Assembly (NCBI GenBank): GCA_034434895.1
Contig: DAOTYI010000028.1
Coordinates: 1 to 21,608 of the forward strand
Length of the DNA: 21,608 bases
Direction of reading: 5' to 3'
Origin: DAOTXL01 sp034434895
GTDB taxonomy: Bacteria; Chloroflexota; Anaerolineae; JAAYZQ01
The notes under the pieces were generated by a model. It did no database searches and was not told the DNA's origin. It was given only the letters and a program-made list of their open reading frames with translations. A program made the translations under genes and the position numbers. This document shows, in pieces, positions 14,166-21,544 of the stretch (positions are counted from its first letter, which is position 1; every line of letters starts with the position of its first letter).

Positions 14166-16894
14166 AGATAAAATCTATCTGGATCGTGGTATGGATTGCC
14201 GGCTTGCTGGCAGCCTGCGGCCCGGCTGCCTCATCGGTCCCCACAACCGATCCGGCAGGGGATCAGGCAGCCACAGGCAATCGCACCATCCTCCGCTTTG
14301 CCCTATCCAGGATGGACCAGAGCCGCTATGACAGCCTGATCGAGGCCTTTGAAGCCGAGAATCCGGGGGTTCATATCAGCACGGTCTCGATTGAAGACAC
14401 GTTGGGCACGGGACCGGGCATGTCCAACTGGCCCGATGACGCTTACCTCCGGCTGGCGGCGGCAGCCGATGTCATCGCTGCGCCGGCCACCCGTCAGGCG
14501 GTGCAACAGGGCGCGTTGCTGGACCTGACCCACTTTTTCGAATCCGACCCGAACCTGAAGGCCGATGCCTTTTATCCCGGCCTGCTGGAGAGCGTGCAAT
14601 GGGATGGCAAAATCTGGTCGCTGCCGGTCGAGGTCACCTACTCGCTGATCTACTATGACAAAAGGCTGTTCGATGCAGCCGACCTTCCCTACCCGCAGCC
14701 GGGTTGGACCTGGGATGACTTTGTGGCGACCGCCAGGGCCCTGACGATCCGCGAGGGGGACACGGTCACGCAGTGGGGGTTCGTGGAACCGAGCTTTGAC
14801 CCGGTGACCTTTGTCCAGGCCAGGGCAGGGCTGCTGTTCAACGCCGACGCCTACCCACCCACCGCCCGGCTGGACGACCCGGCTGTGGTGGAGGCGGTGC
14901 GGTGGTACACCGACCTGTTCCTGACCCACCAGGTCTCCCCCTACTACTCCACATCGGCAGAGGGGGGACAGGGCCGGATGTTTGCCAATGAAGGGCTGCG
15001 GCTGATCGAAAGCGGCCAGGCGGCCATGTGGTTTTCCGCCAGTGGCATGATGGGGGTGATGAGGAGGATGCGCCTGGGCGGGCTGGGCCAGCAGCAGCAA
15101 ACCATCGGGGTTGTGCCCTTTCCGGTGAGCACCGACAACGACCACACCACCCCGGCCGTGGTGAATGGCCTGTCCATCAGCGCCGGCACCCGCAAAGCGG
15201 ACCTGGCCTGGAAGTGGATCAGCTTCCTGGCCCAGCAACAGGCAGGACAGCGTGGCCCGTTCAACGCCTTTGCCACCGGTACCGTGCCGGCGTTGCCTTC
15301 GGTAGCAGCCGCCGCCCACTACTGGGACAACCTGGACGAGGAGGTGGCCGCCGCTCTGCGATATGCCATCGAGCACTCCTTTGTGGACAATTACAACGGG
15401 GTGGGCTATGATACCTTCTACGCCGCCGTGGTGGAGGTGATGGACAACGGCACGGCGGTCGAAACAGCGCTGGCCGATGCCCAAAGCCAGGTGGAGGCCG
15501 AGATCGAGGCCGAGGTCGCCGCTGCACCCACGCCGGTGACCAACCTGGTCGTGGCCGAGGAGGAGGAAAAGGCGCTGAATGCCGGAGCGGTCATGATCAA
15601 CTTTGGCCTGAGTGAGGGAGGGGGCCGCTTTGGCCAGCAATCGCTGTCCACCCTGGTCGAGCAGTTCCAGGCAGCCCATCCCGACATCATCGTCGAAATC
15701 AATACGCCCCAGGGGTTTCGCGGCCAGATGAGCCTGGCCGACATGGCCGCCGAGTATGACTGCTTCCAGGCACTGCCCAATTTGAATGACGACTCGATAG
15801 CCGCTATCGTCAATATCGAGCCGTTCCTGGCCGCCGACTCCAGCATCCGCAAGGAGGACTTTTTTCCCTCGGTCTTGCAGCAGTTCATCTACCAGGGCCA
15901 GTTGTGGGGAGTGCCGGCCAGCGTCACGGTCAGCGTGATCAACTACAACAAGGACCTGTTCGACGCTGCCGGCCTGGCCTATCCCACACCGGACTGGACG
16001 ACGAGCGACTTTTTGGAAATGGCCGTTGCCCTGACAAAGGGGGAGGGGGAGAACCGGCAATACGGCTATGCACCCAACTCCTTCGCCGCCAGCGACCTGG
16101 TCAGCATCCTGGACCGGCTGGGGGCAGAGATGCTGGACGAATCGGTTGACCCCCCCCGCCTGGTGTTCAATTCGCCCGGCGTCGTGGAGGCTTTCCGCTG
16201 GTACACCAGCCTGGCCACCCGCTACCAGGTCGAGCCGGTTTTTGAAAACAGCGAGAGCTTTGGTGGGAGTGAGCAGCAACGCCAGACCCTGATCAACACC
16301 GGCCGCGTGGCCATGTGGATGGATGCCGGTGGGGGTGGGTTTGGCTTCCGCATGTTTGGTGGGCCGGGTGGAGCTGGACAACAGACGAACCTCAATATCG
16401 GCATCGCCCCTCTGCCGGCCGGCCCTAACAGCGCTCAGGGGAGCGGCTTCCAATCGGTGACCGGCTACTTTATCTCGGCCCAGAGCCAGGCACGACAGGC
16501 ATGTTGGAGCTGGATCACCTTCCTGACGGAGCAGCCAACCCTGACCTCCGGCCTGCCGGCCCGCCGTTCGGTGGCCGAGTCGGCTGAGTACCGCCAGTTC
16601 GTCGGGGCCGAACGGGCCGATGCCTATCTGGCCAGCGTCAGCAGCGGCAGCCGGGCCTCATTTTACCAGCGCATCTCCGACGAGGGCAACTGGCTGGGCT
16701 TTGCCTCCTTCTGGTTGTCCGACGCCTATGACCGGGTCGTCAACGGCGAGATGACGGTCGAGGAAGCCCTGAACGCTGCCCAGGAATCGGTGGATGCCTA
16801 CCGCGATTGTGTGATCACCAGGAACGCGTTTCAGGACCCGGCGGCAATGCGGCAGTGCCTCTCCACAGCAGGGGGCATGCCGGGGATGCCCTGA
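14162..16894 (+). CDS. Tandem-fused solute-binding lipoprotein (two SBP family 1 domains)
   Basis: 910 residues. The signal peptide ends in lipobox LAAC with Cys19, giving a membrane-anchored extracellular lipoprotein. Two homologous family-1 solute-binding domains follow, at about 45-480 and 505-890. They share the order binding-lobe start, 'P...V..SLIYYDKRLFDAA.LPYP.PGWTWDDF' in the first and 'VINYNKDLFDAAGLAYPTP.WTTSDF' in the second. Both then carry 'VRWYTDL'/'FRWYTSL' and a Trp-containing helix (WKWISFL / WSWITFL). An acidic/Ala-rich linker near 445-475 joins them. Such domains normally bind sugars for MalFG-type importers, but none is nearby. ATG 14162 overlaps the ATPase 1 stop, with GAGGTGG upstream. 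It may sense ligand for the FtsX machine. Confidence 0.88.
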   Translation: MKIKSIWIVVWIAGLLAACGPAASSVPTTDPAGDQAATGNRTILRFALSRMDQSRYDSLIEAFEAENPGVHISTVSIEDTLGTGPGMSNWPDDAYLRLAAAADVIAAPATRQAVQQGALLDLTHFFESDPNLKADAFYPGLLESVQWDGKIWSLPVEVTYSLIYYDKRLFDAADLPYPQPGWTWDDFVATARALTIREGDTVTQWGFVEPSFDPVTFVQARAGLLFNADAYPPTARLDDPAVVEAVRWYTDLFLTHQVSPYYSTSAEGGQGRMFANEGLRLIESGQAAMWFSASGMMGVMRRMRLGGLGQQQQTIGVVPFPVSTDNDHTTPAVVNGLSISAGTRKADLAWKWISFLAQQQAGQRGPFNAFATGTVPALPSVAAAAHYWDNLDEEVAAALRYAIEHSFVDNYNGVGYDTFYAAVVEVMDNGTAVETALADAQSQVEAEIEAEVAAAPTPVTNLVVAEEEEKALNAGAVMINFGLSEGGGRFGQQSLSTLVEQFQAAHPDIIVEINTPQGFRGQMSLADMAAEYDCFQALPNLNDDSIAAIVNIEPFLAADSSIRKEDFFPSVLQQFIYQGQLWGVPASVTVSVINYNKDLFDAAGLAYPTPDWTTSDFLEMAVALTKGEGENRQYGYAPNSFAASDLVSILDRLGAEMLDESVDPPRLVFNSPGVVEAFRWYTSLATRYQVEPVFENSESFGGSEQQRQTLINTGRVAMWMDAGGGGFGFRMFGGPGGAGQQTNLNIGIAPLPAGPNSAQGSGFQSVTGYFISAQSQARQACWSWITFLTEQPTLTSGLPARRSVAESAEYRQFVGAERADAYLASVSSGSRASFYQRISDEGNWLGFASFWLSDAYDRVVNGEMTVEEALNAAQESVDAYRDCVITRNAFQDPAAMRQCLSTAGGMPGMP

Positions 16895-16901
16895 TCCTGG
16901 C

Positions 16902-16907
16902 AGGTGG
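16902..16907 (+). promoter_or_regulatory. Ribosome binding site fixing the ATPase 2 start
   Basis: AGGTGG, five bases before ATG 16913, favours this codon over the GTG at 16904 that lies inside the site. Confidence 0.6.
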
Positions 16908-16912
16908 ATTCG

Positions 16913-17632
16913 ATGGCAGACGGGAGAAATGGAACACAACCGATCGTCCGGGTCCAGGGAGTGACCCGGGTGTACCGCGTGGACTCGCGGCAGATCCCGG
17001 CCCTGCGCGGTGTGGATCTGCAGATCGGCGCCGGCAGGGTGGTGGCGCTGCGCGGACGCTCCGGGTCGGGCAAGACGACGCTGCTCAACTGCATCGGCGG
17101 GTTGGACCGGCCCACCTCGGGCCAGGTGTGGTTCGAAGGCCGGGAGGTGACGCGCCTGCCGGATCGGGATTGGGTCAGGCTGCGCCGCCACCGTATCGGC
17201 TTTGTCTTCCAGTCGCAGGTGTTGTTGCCCACCTATTCGGCCCGGGAAAATGTGGATCTGATGCTGCGTCTGGCCGGGGTGAGCCGACGGGAGAGGCAAC
17301 GGCGCACCGAAGAGGTCCTGACCCTGATGGGCCTGGCCAGGTGGATGGAGCACCGCACCTTTGAGCTTTCCGGCGGCCAGCAGCAGCGGGTGGCCATCGC
17401 CCGGGCTATCGCCCCACGCCCGTCACTCATCCTGGCCGACGAACCCACCGGCGAACTGGACTCGGCCACCGGCCAGCAGATCCTGACCCTCTTTCGCCAT
17501 ATCGCCGTGCGGGAAGGAACGACGATCCTGATCGCCACCCACGACCCGGCAGTGGACGTTTTTGCCGATGAGGTGTATTATTTGCAGGATGGCCGCATCG
17601 TGGGGTGTGAAGAGAGCGGATCGGCAGCATGA
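16913..17632 (+). CDS. Second ABC ATPase (MacB/LolD-type)
   Basis: 239 residues, the size of a bare ABC nucleotide-binding subunit. Walker A GRSGSGKTT, Q-loop in FVFQSQ, signature LSGGQQQRVAIARA, Walker B LILADEPTGELD and switch His in LIATHDP are all intact, so it should hydrolyse ATP. The insertion between Q-loop and signature (YSARENVDLML) is typical of FtsX/MacB-linked ATPases. It lies 18 bases after the binding-protein gene and closes the operon. Its sequence is clearly different from ATPase 1 and it lacks the AbrB-like tail, which suggests either a heterodimer of ATPases or a second mode of use. Confidence 0.92.
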   Translation: MADGRNGTQPIVRVQGVTRVYRVDSRQIPALRGVDLQIGAGRVVALRGRSGSGKTTLLNCIGGLDRPTSGQVWFEGREVTRLPDRDWVRLRRHRIGFVFQSQVLLPTYSARENVDLMLRLAGVSRRERQRRTEEVLTLMGLARWMEHRTFELSGGQQQRVAIARAIAPRPSLILADEPTGELDSATGQQILTLFRHIAVREGTTILIATHDPAVDVFADEVYYLQDGRIVGCEESGSAA

Positions 17633-17641
17633 GCAGGTGTG

Positions 17642-17775
17642 GGGGCGATTGGAAATCGCCCCGGGTAGCCGAAGGCATTGCTTTCGGCTACCCGGCCGTC
17701 CGCCTGCGCGGACGGAGGAGGCGTCCACGCCGGTGGACGCCTGGCCGCAGGCCCTTGAGGGGCGACTTGAGTCGC
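17642..17775. repeat. Array of consecutive perfect hairpins
   Basis: Five stem-loops in 134 bases. GGGGCGATT/AATCGCCCC (17642-17650/17654-17662). CGGGTAGCCGAA/TTCGGCTACCCG (17662-17673/17683-17694). CCGTCCGC/GCGGACGG (17696-17703/17708-17715). AGGCGTCCAC/GTGGACGCCT (17719-17728/17733-17742). GCGAC/GTCGC (17762-17766/17771-17775). It lies between ATPase 2 and the kinase gene. It could end the transporter transcript, but its modular look fits a mobile palindromic (REP/MITE-like) element. Confidence 0.75.
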
Positions 17776-17853
17776 TTCACTTGATGCGGCGGGGGCAGAC
17801 CCCATCGAGACGGTTATCGGGATCGGCTATCGCCTGGCAGGGGGAGGAAAGCT

Positions 17854-19287
17854 GTGAACCGGCTATGGTTACAACTGACTCTGGCTTTCAGCCTGGTGGT
17901 GTTGGTTGCCGTCGGGGCCATCGCCTGGCTGATCAACCACGCGACCGGCGCTGAGTTCCGCCAGTATATCACCCACAGCGGCATGCAGGCTTCCGGCAGT
18001 GGCATCCAACAGCTTGTCGAGTATTATCAACAAAGAGGCAGTTGGGCAGGTGTGGACAGCCTGCTGGCGGGCGGCGTCTATGTGGGTGAGCCGCTGGGCA
18101 GGGGCATGCCCGTGATATCACCCTGGAACCGGCTCCCCGGCCTTCCGGGAAGACGGCTTGACGTTCTGCTGGCCGATGCCAACGGCAGGGTCGTCTTTGA
18201 CAGCACCCATCAGGCCGAGGGCCGGCGGTTACGCTGGCGGGAGAGAACCCAGGCGCTGGCCATTTCCGATCCTGACAGCGGCCAGGTGATCGGCTACCTG
18301 CTCCTCTCTTTGTCCGGCTCTCTGACCAGGCTGGGCGCTCTGGAGCAGGGCTTTCTCAACCGGATGCAAAGGGTGTTGTTCATCGGAGCAGGGCTGGCCG
18401 TCGGTCTGGCGATGGGGGTTGGCGCCCTGCTGAGCCACAGCCTGACCGCCCCGTTGCAGCGGCTGGCGGCTGCCGCCCGTTCTGTGGCCAGGGGGGAGCT
18501 GGATCAGCAGGTGAAAATCGAAGGCAGCGCCGAGATCGCCGAGGTTGGCCGGGCGTTCAATGAAATGACTGCCGCTCTGAAAGCAGCCGAGAGCCAACGG
18601 CGAAACCTGGTGGCCGACGTGGCCCACGAGCTGCGCACCCCGCTCACTGTGCTTCAGGGCAACCTGCAGGCCATCCTGGACGGGGTGTATCCCCTGGACC
18701 CGGCTGAAATCTCCCGCCTGTACGATGAGACGCGCCTGTTGAGCCGCCTGGTGGATGATCTGCGGGAGTTGGCCCTGGCGGATGCCGGGCAACTGCACCT
18801 GGACCTGCAACCCACCGACCTGGCTCAGGTCATCCGCGACACGATCGAGACCCTGGCCCTGGTGGCCGAAGCTCAACAGGTGACCCTTACCGCTCAGCTC
18901 CCGCCTGAAGGCAGCCTGCCCAACGTCTGGGCCGATCCACAGCGGGTGGCCCAGGTGCTCCACAACCTGCTGATCAATGCCCTGCGGCACACACCGGCCG
19001 GCGGTTCGGTCACAGTGGAAGCGCATCCGGCCGGAAAGGCCGTCGAGATCGCCGTCGCCGACACGGGCGAAGGGATCGCGCCGGAAGATGTGCCCCACAT
19101 CTTTGAACGTTTCTGGCGGGCGGACCCGTCGCGGACCCGCACCGACCGCCTGGCCGATGGCACCGGGTTGGGCCTGTCCATCGCCCAGAGCCTGGTGGAG
19201 GCTCATGGCGGGCGCATCTGGGTTGAGAGCACACCCGGCAAAGGGGCGACGTTTCGGTTTACCCTGCCGCTTGCTTCATCTCCCTGA
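17854..19287 (+). CDS. Sensor histidine kinase with HAMP domain (BaeS-like)
   Basis: 477-residue membrane kinase. The first transmembrane helix is about 8-27, followed by an extracellular sensor of about 140 residues. The second helix is about 171-193. HAMP (about 195-248) precedes the H-box VAHELRTPL with phospho-acceptor His258. The ATPase domain has the N-box in NLLINALRH (371-379), G1 DTGEGIAPED (from 403), F-box IFERFWRAD and G2 GTGLGLSIAQ. All catalytic motifs are present. Start GTG 17854 has GGAGG at 17843-17847. No response regulator with a phospho-acceptor Asp and DNA-binding domain is found in the window, so its partner lies elsewhere. Proximity suggests, but does not show, that it controls the upstream transporter. 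Confidence 0.92.
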   Translation: MNRLWLQLTLAFSLVVLVAVGAIAWLINHATGAEFRQYITHSGMQASGSGIQQLVEYYQQRGSWAGVDSLLAGGVYVGEPLGRGMPVISPWNRLPGLPGRRLDVLLADANGRVVFDSTHQAEGRRLRWRERTQALAISDPDSGQVIGYLLLSLSGSLTRLGALEQGFLNRMQRVLFIGAGLAVGLAMGVGALLSHSLTAPLQRLAAAARSVARGELDQQVKIEGSAEIAEVGRAFNEMTAALKAAESQRRNLVADVAHELRTPLTVLQGNLQAILDGVYPLDPAEISRLYDETRLLSRLVDDLRELALADAGQLHLDLQPTDLAQVIRDTIETLALVAEAQQVTLTAQLPPEGSLPNVWADPQRVAQVLHNLLINALRHTPAGGSVTVEAHPAGKAVEIAVADTGEGIAPEDVPHIFERFWRADPSRTRTDRLADGTGLGLSIAQSLVEAHGGRIWVESTPGKGATFRFTLPLASSP

Positions 19288-19343
19288 CAGGCCCATGACG
19301 GCTGTAGGCCTCACACTTTACCACGTAACATGGGCAGCCAGCA

Positions 19344-19712
19344 TCAAATTTCCTCCCTGGCCCGGCCGGCTGTCAGACTGCGGATGGCACACAGCAGATC
19401 GCGGCTGCGCGCCGGCAGCCTGGACGAGGTGTACAGGTGGACCACATTGTGGGCCAGCCCGACCCGGATCAGCGGGATGTCGGGGCACTGTTCAAGGATC
19501 TGGGCAGTCAGCCCTCCGATCGTCGAAGCGGTGTCGTCCTCTTCGGTGATAAGGATCACATCCGGTCTGGTCTCGGCCAGCCGAGCCAGCGCCTGGCCGT
19601 CCGGCGTCCAGGGACCGATCAACTCGACATTTTCCTGCTGGCTGAGGAGCATCTCCAGGCTCTCACCCAGCAGCGATGGCGCGCACAACAACAAGACGCA
19701 CTGCCGGTCCAT
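19344..19712 (-). CDS. Degenerate receiver-like protein
   Basis: 122 residues with the alternating strand/helix plan of a CheY-type receiver: VLLLCAPSLL (strand 1), VELIGPW (strand 2), RPDVILITEED (strand 3) and IPLIRVG (strand 4). The acidic pair after strand 1 is missing (CAPS). The phospho-acceptor after strand 3 is Thr instead of Asp. The switch Thr and Lys are not evident. It is therefore probably not phosphorylated in the usual way. There is no output domain. ATG 19712 has AGGGGAG about nine bases upstream; GTG 19736 is an alternative start. It lies 45 bases after the GltD-like gene on the same strand and converges with the kinase gene. Confidence 0.6.
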   Translation of the reverse strand: MDRQCVLLLCAPSLLGESLEMLLSQQENVELIGPWTPDGQALARLAETRPDVILITEEDDTASTIGGLTAQILEQCPDIPLIRVGLAHNVVHLYTSSRLPARSRDLLCAIRSLTAGRAREEI

Positions 19713-19732
19713 GGCTCCCTTCTCCCCTTGCA

Positions 19733-19757
19733 ACACCGGCGGTGTAGAGGATACACC
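19733..19757. promoter_or_regulatory. Small dyad between the GltD-like and receiver-like genes
   Basis: ACACCG-G-CGGTGT (19733-19745) is a 13-base palindrome, and GGTGT/ACACC (19741-19745/19753-19757) forms an overlapping alternative hairpin. It could be an operator or a processing site; there is no T-tract. Confidence 0.3.
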
Positions 19758-21191
19758 CTACGACAGGAACCGGTGCATGCTGGCCGCGACCCGGCGCCCT
19801 TCGGCGATAGCCATGACTGCCAGGTTCGACCGGCCGGTGATGTCTCCCGCCGCAAAGATCCCGTTGCGGCTTGTCTGCCCCGTCTCCTGGTCAGTCATGA
19901 TCCAGCCCTCAGCATCCACTTCCAGGCCGGGCACTGCCCCGGTCCATGAGGGGTCTGGGCCCAGTTCAGGCGCCAACACCACCAGGCCTGCGTCTATCGT
20001 ATCTTCGGCACCTTCGATGGCGATGGGGCGGCTATGATGCTCCCGCCCTCCCACGCGCAGGTGTCGGCAGCGGACCCCCACGACCTGCCCACTCTCGCCG
20101 CCGATGAGAGCTACCGGCTCGGTGAGGGGCACAAAGCGGACGCCCTCCTCCTGGGCAGCCCAGTAGTCCTCCATGCGCCACAGCGCGGTGGCCTCGGTTC
20201 CACGATGGAAGCAGGTCACATCCCGCGCACCCAGCCGGATCGCCGTGCGCGCACAGTCCACGGCGGCATGTCCCTCGCCAAAGATAACCACCTTTTCGTC
20301 AGACCTGATGCTGAGGAGAGGCTCAAGATGAAGCCGTAGATAGGACCTGTCCAGGTTGCTTCGTCCCAAAAAATCGCTCGCCAGGTAGACCCCCGCCAGG
20401 TCGCTGCCGGGCAAGTCGGACAGCCGGTCCCGACCCGCACCGGCACTCAGCAGCAGGGCGTGATACCCCTCCCGGAAGAGATGGTCCACGGCCACGTCCT
20501 GCCCGATCCGCGTCGCCAGCACGAACTTGACGCCCATACGCTTCAACTGCGAGAGCTTGGCCTTCATGATCTCAAGAGGCAGACGAAAGCGGGGGATGGT
20601 ATAGATCAGGGTACCGCCCGGCTGGCGTTGAGCCTCAAAGAGGGTGACCTCGTGACCCCGCAACGCCAGTTCCTCCGCTGCCGTCAGGCCGGCCGGTCCC
20701 GAGCCGACGATGGCCACTCGTTTCCCACTGGCCGGAGGGAGGGCAGGCAGGGGCAGGCCACCCTCTGCCCGGCGCTGGTAGTCGGCCACAAAGGCCTCCA
20801 GACGGCCCATCCGGACGGCGGCGGAATGCCGACTGATGCCACAGGAGCCGGCACATAGGGCTTCATCAGGGCAAAGTCGGCCACAAAGCTCGGGAAAGTT
20901 ACTTGTCTGGCGGTAGATGGCGGCTGCCCGGAGGAAATTGCCTTGCGAAATCTCCCACATGGCCTGGGGGATGTCGTTGTGCAGCGGGCAGGCCAGAACA
21001 CAACCCCGGGGCGCCGGGCACTGGATGCAACGGGACGCCTCAGCGCGGGCCGTCTCCTCTGTAAAGCCCCGACAGGCCTCCTCAAAGTCCCGGATCCGCT
21101 CCTCCACCGGTCGATAGTCCAGCCGCGACGCAGGCAGGTACAGACGCGACCGCCGGTCAATCGGCCTCATCTCCACTTCATCCATACCCAT
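19758..21191 (-). CDS. GltD-like FAD/Fe-S NAD(P) oxidoreductase
   Basis: 477 residues with the layout of the glutamate synthase small subunit and relatives (NfnB, dihydropyrimidine dehydrogenase N-terminus). Two N-terminal 4Fe-4S cysteine sets are seen: CIQCPAPRGCVLACP (one residue longer between the second and third Cys than usual) and CGRLCPDEALCAGSC. The FAD fold starts at VAIVGSGPAGLTAAEELALR. The second dinucleotide fold is VVIFGEGHAAVDCARTAIRL, where GltD proteins usually read GGGNTAMD. The C-terminal FAD contact is GIFAAGDITG. It would move electrons between NAD(P)H and a partner enzyme. No gltB or other partner is adjacent, so the true substrate is open. ATG 21191 is chosen by GAGGAGG eight bases away. 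Confidence 0.85.
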   Translation of the reverse strand: MGMDEVEMRPIDRRSRLYLPASRLDYRPVEERIRDFEEACRGFTEETARAEASRCIQCPAPRGCVLACPLHNDIPQAMWEISQGNFLRAAAIYRQTSNFPELCGRLCPDEALCAGSCGISRHSAAVRMGRLEAFVADYQRRAEGGLPLPALPPASGKRVAIVGSGPAGLTAAEELALRGHEVTLFEAQRQPGGTLIYTIPRFRLPLEIMKAKLSQLKRMGVKFVLATRIGQDVAVDHLFREGYHALLLSAGAGRDRLSDLPGSDLAGVYLASDFLGRSNLDRSYLRLHLEPLLSIRSDEKVVIFGEGHAAVDCARTAIRLGARDVTCFHRGTEATALWRMEDYWAAQEEGVRFVPLTEPVALIGGESGQVVGVRCRHLRVGGREHHSRPIAIEGAEDTIDAGLVVLAPELGPDPSWTGAVPGLEVDAEGWIMTDQETGQTSRNGIFAAGDITGRSNLAVMAIAEGRRVAASMHRFLS

Positions 21192-21199
21192 AGCTTCAT

Positions 21200-21205
21200 C
21201 CTCCT
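21200..21205 (-). promoter_or_regulatory. Strong ribosome binding site of the GltD-like gene
   Basis: Minus-strand AGGAGG, eight bases before ATG 21191. It rejects the longer frame that is open to 21320. Confidence 0.7.
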
Positions 21206-21206
21206 C

Positions 21207-21544
21207 GTATAATATGTACCTGGTGGGGGCGCCAGCCCGCTGCCCACTTGACAAGATCGGGAATCTCTGGCATCCTGGGGGCTGGCCCAGGGAGGGTAGC
21301 GCTGCACCTCCTTGTTGCACCCGGCAGGGTGACTTCTATCACAGCGTGCGCCCCTCGACCCGATGGGTACTTCTCACTCGCATCTTGTTCGCAACCTGCG
21401 GTGGCCTGGGGCAGCAGACCCAGGGCGCATCCCCACCGCAGGGGGAGTTCTCATTGCCCGCGAGGCTGTTGAGCTCATCGGGAGCCAGGGATTCCTCCTC
21501 CTTGGGCGAACACCCAACACCCTAAAAGAAAGGAGAAAGCAACT
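21207..21544 (+). other. Gene-free gap: leader of the GltD-like gene and left end of an IS110 element
   Basis: No supported gene. It begins with an AT-rich TATAATA island (21208-21214) and contains the nested hairpins described separately. The boundary of the insertion element cannot be placed, because IS110 elements lack long inverted repeats and the other end is outside the window. Confidence 0.45.
21395..21517 (+). ncRNA. Candidate IS110 bridge RNA structures
   Basis: CCTGCGGTGG/CCACCGCAGG (21395-21404/21433-21442) encloses CCTGGG/CCCAGG (21405-21410/21419-21424), leaving an eight-base bulge on one side. CCCG/CGGG (21457-21460/21479-21482) and TTGGG/CCCAA (21502-21506/21513-21517) follow. 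IS110-group elements encode a structured bridge RNA in the non-coding left end just upstream of the transposase, and this is the matching place. The exact RNA ends are unknown. Confidence 0.35.

Noticed and set aside
14303..16453. Minus-strand frame of 716 codons opposite the binding protein
   Set aside because: Shadow frame with no domain and no ribosome site, fully opposite a well-supported gene.
17655..17668. TCGCCCCGGG match to the tRNA-Arg 3' end as an attachment-site repeat
   Set aside because: Only ten bases match, they fall inside hairpins with their own symmetry, and no integrase is present between the two sites.
21208..21214. TATAATA island as the promoter of the GltD-like gene
   Set aside because: Used as a minus-strand -10, it would start transcription inside the ribosome site. 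The TTGTCA at 21249-21254 is about 34 bases away, which is too far for a -35.
19758..21320. Longer GltD-like protein starting at 21320
   Set aside because: The 43 extra residues are low-complexity and unlike the family, and a strong AGGAGG marks ATG 21191.
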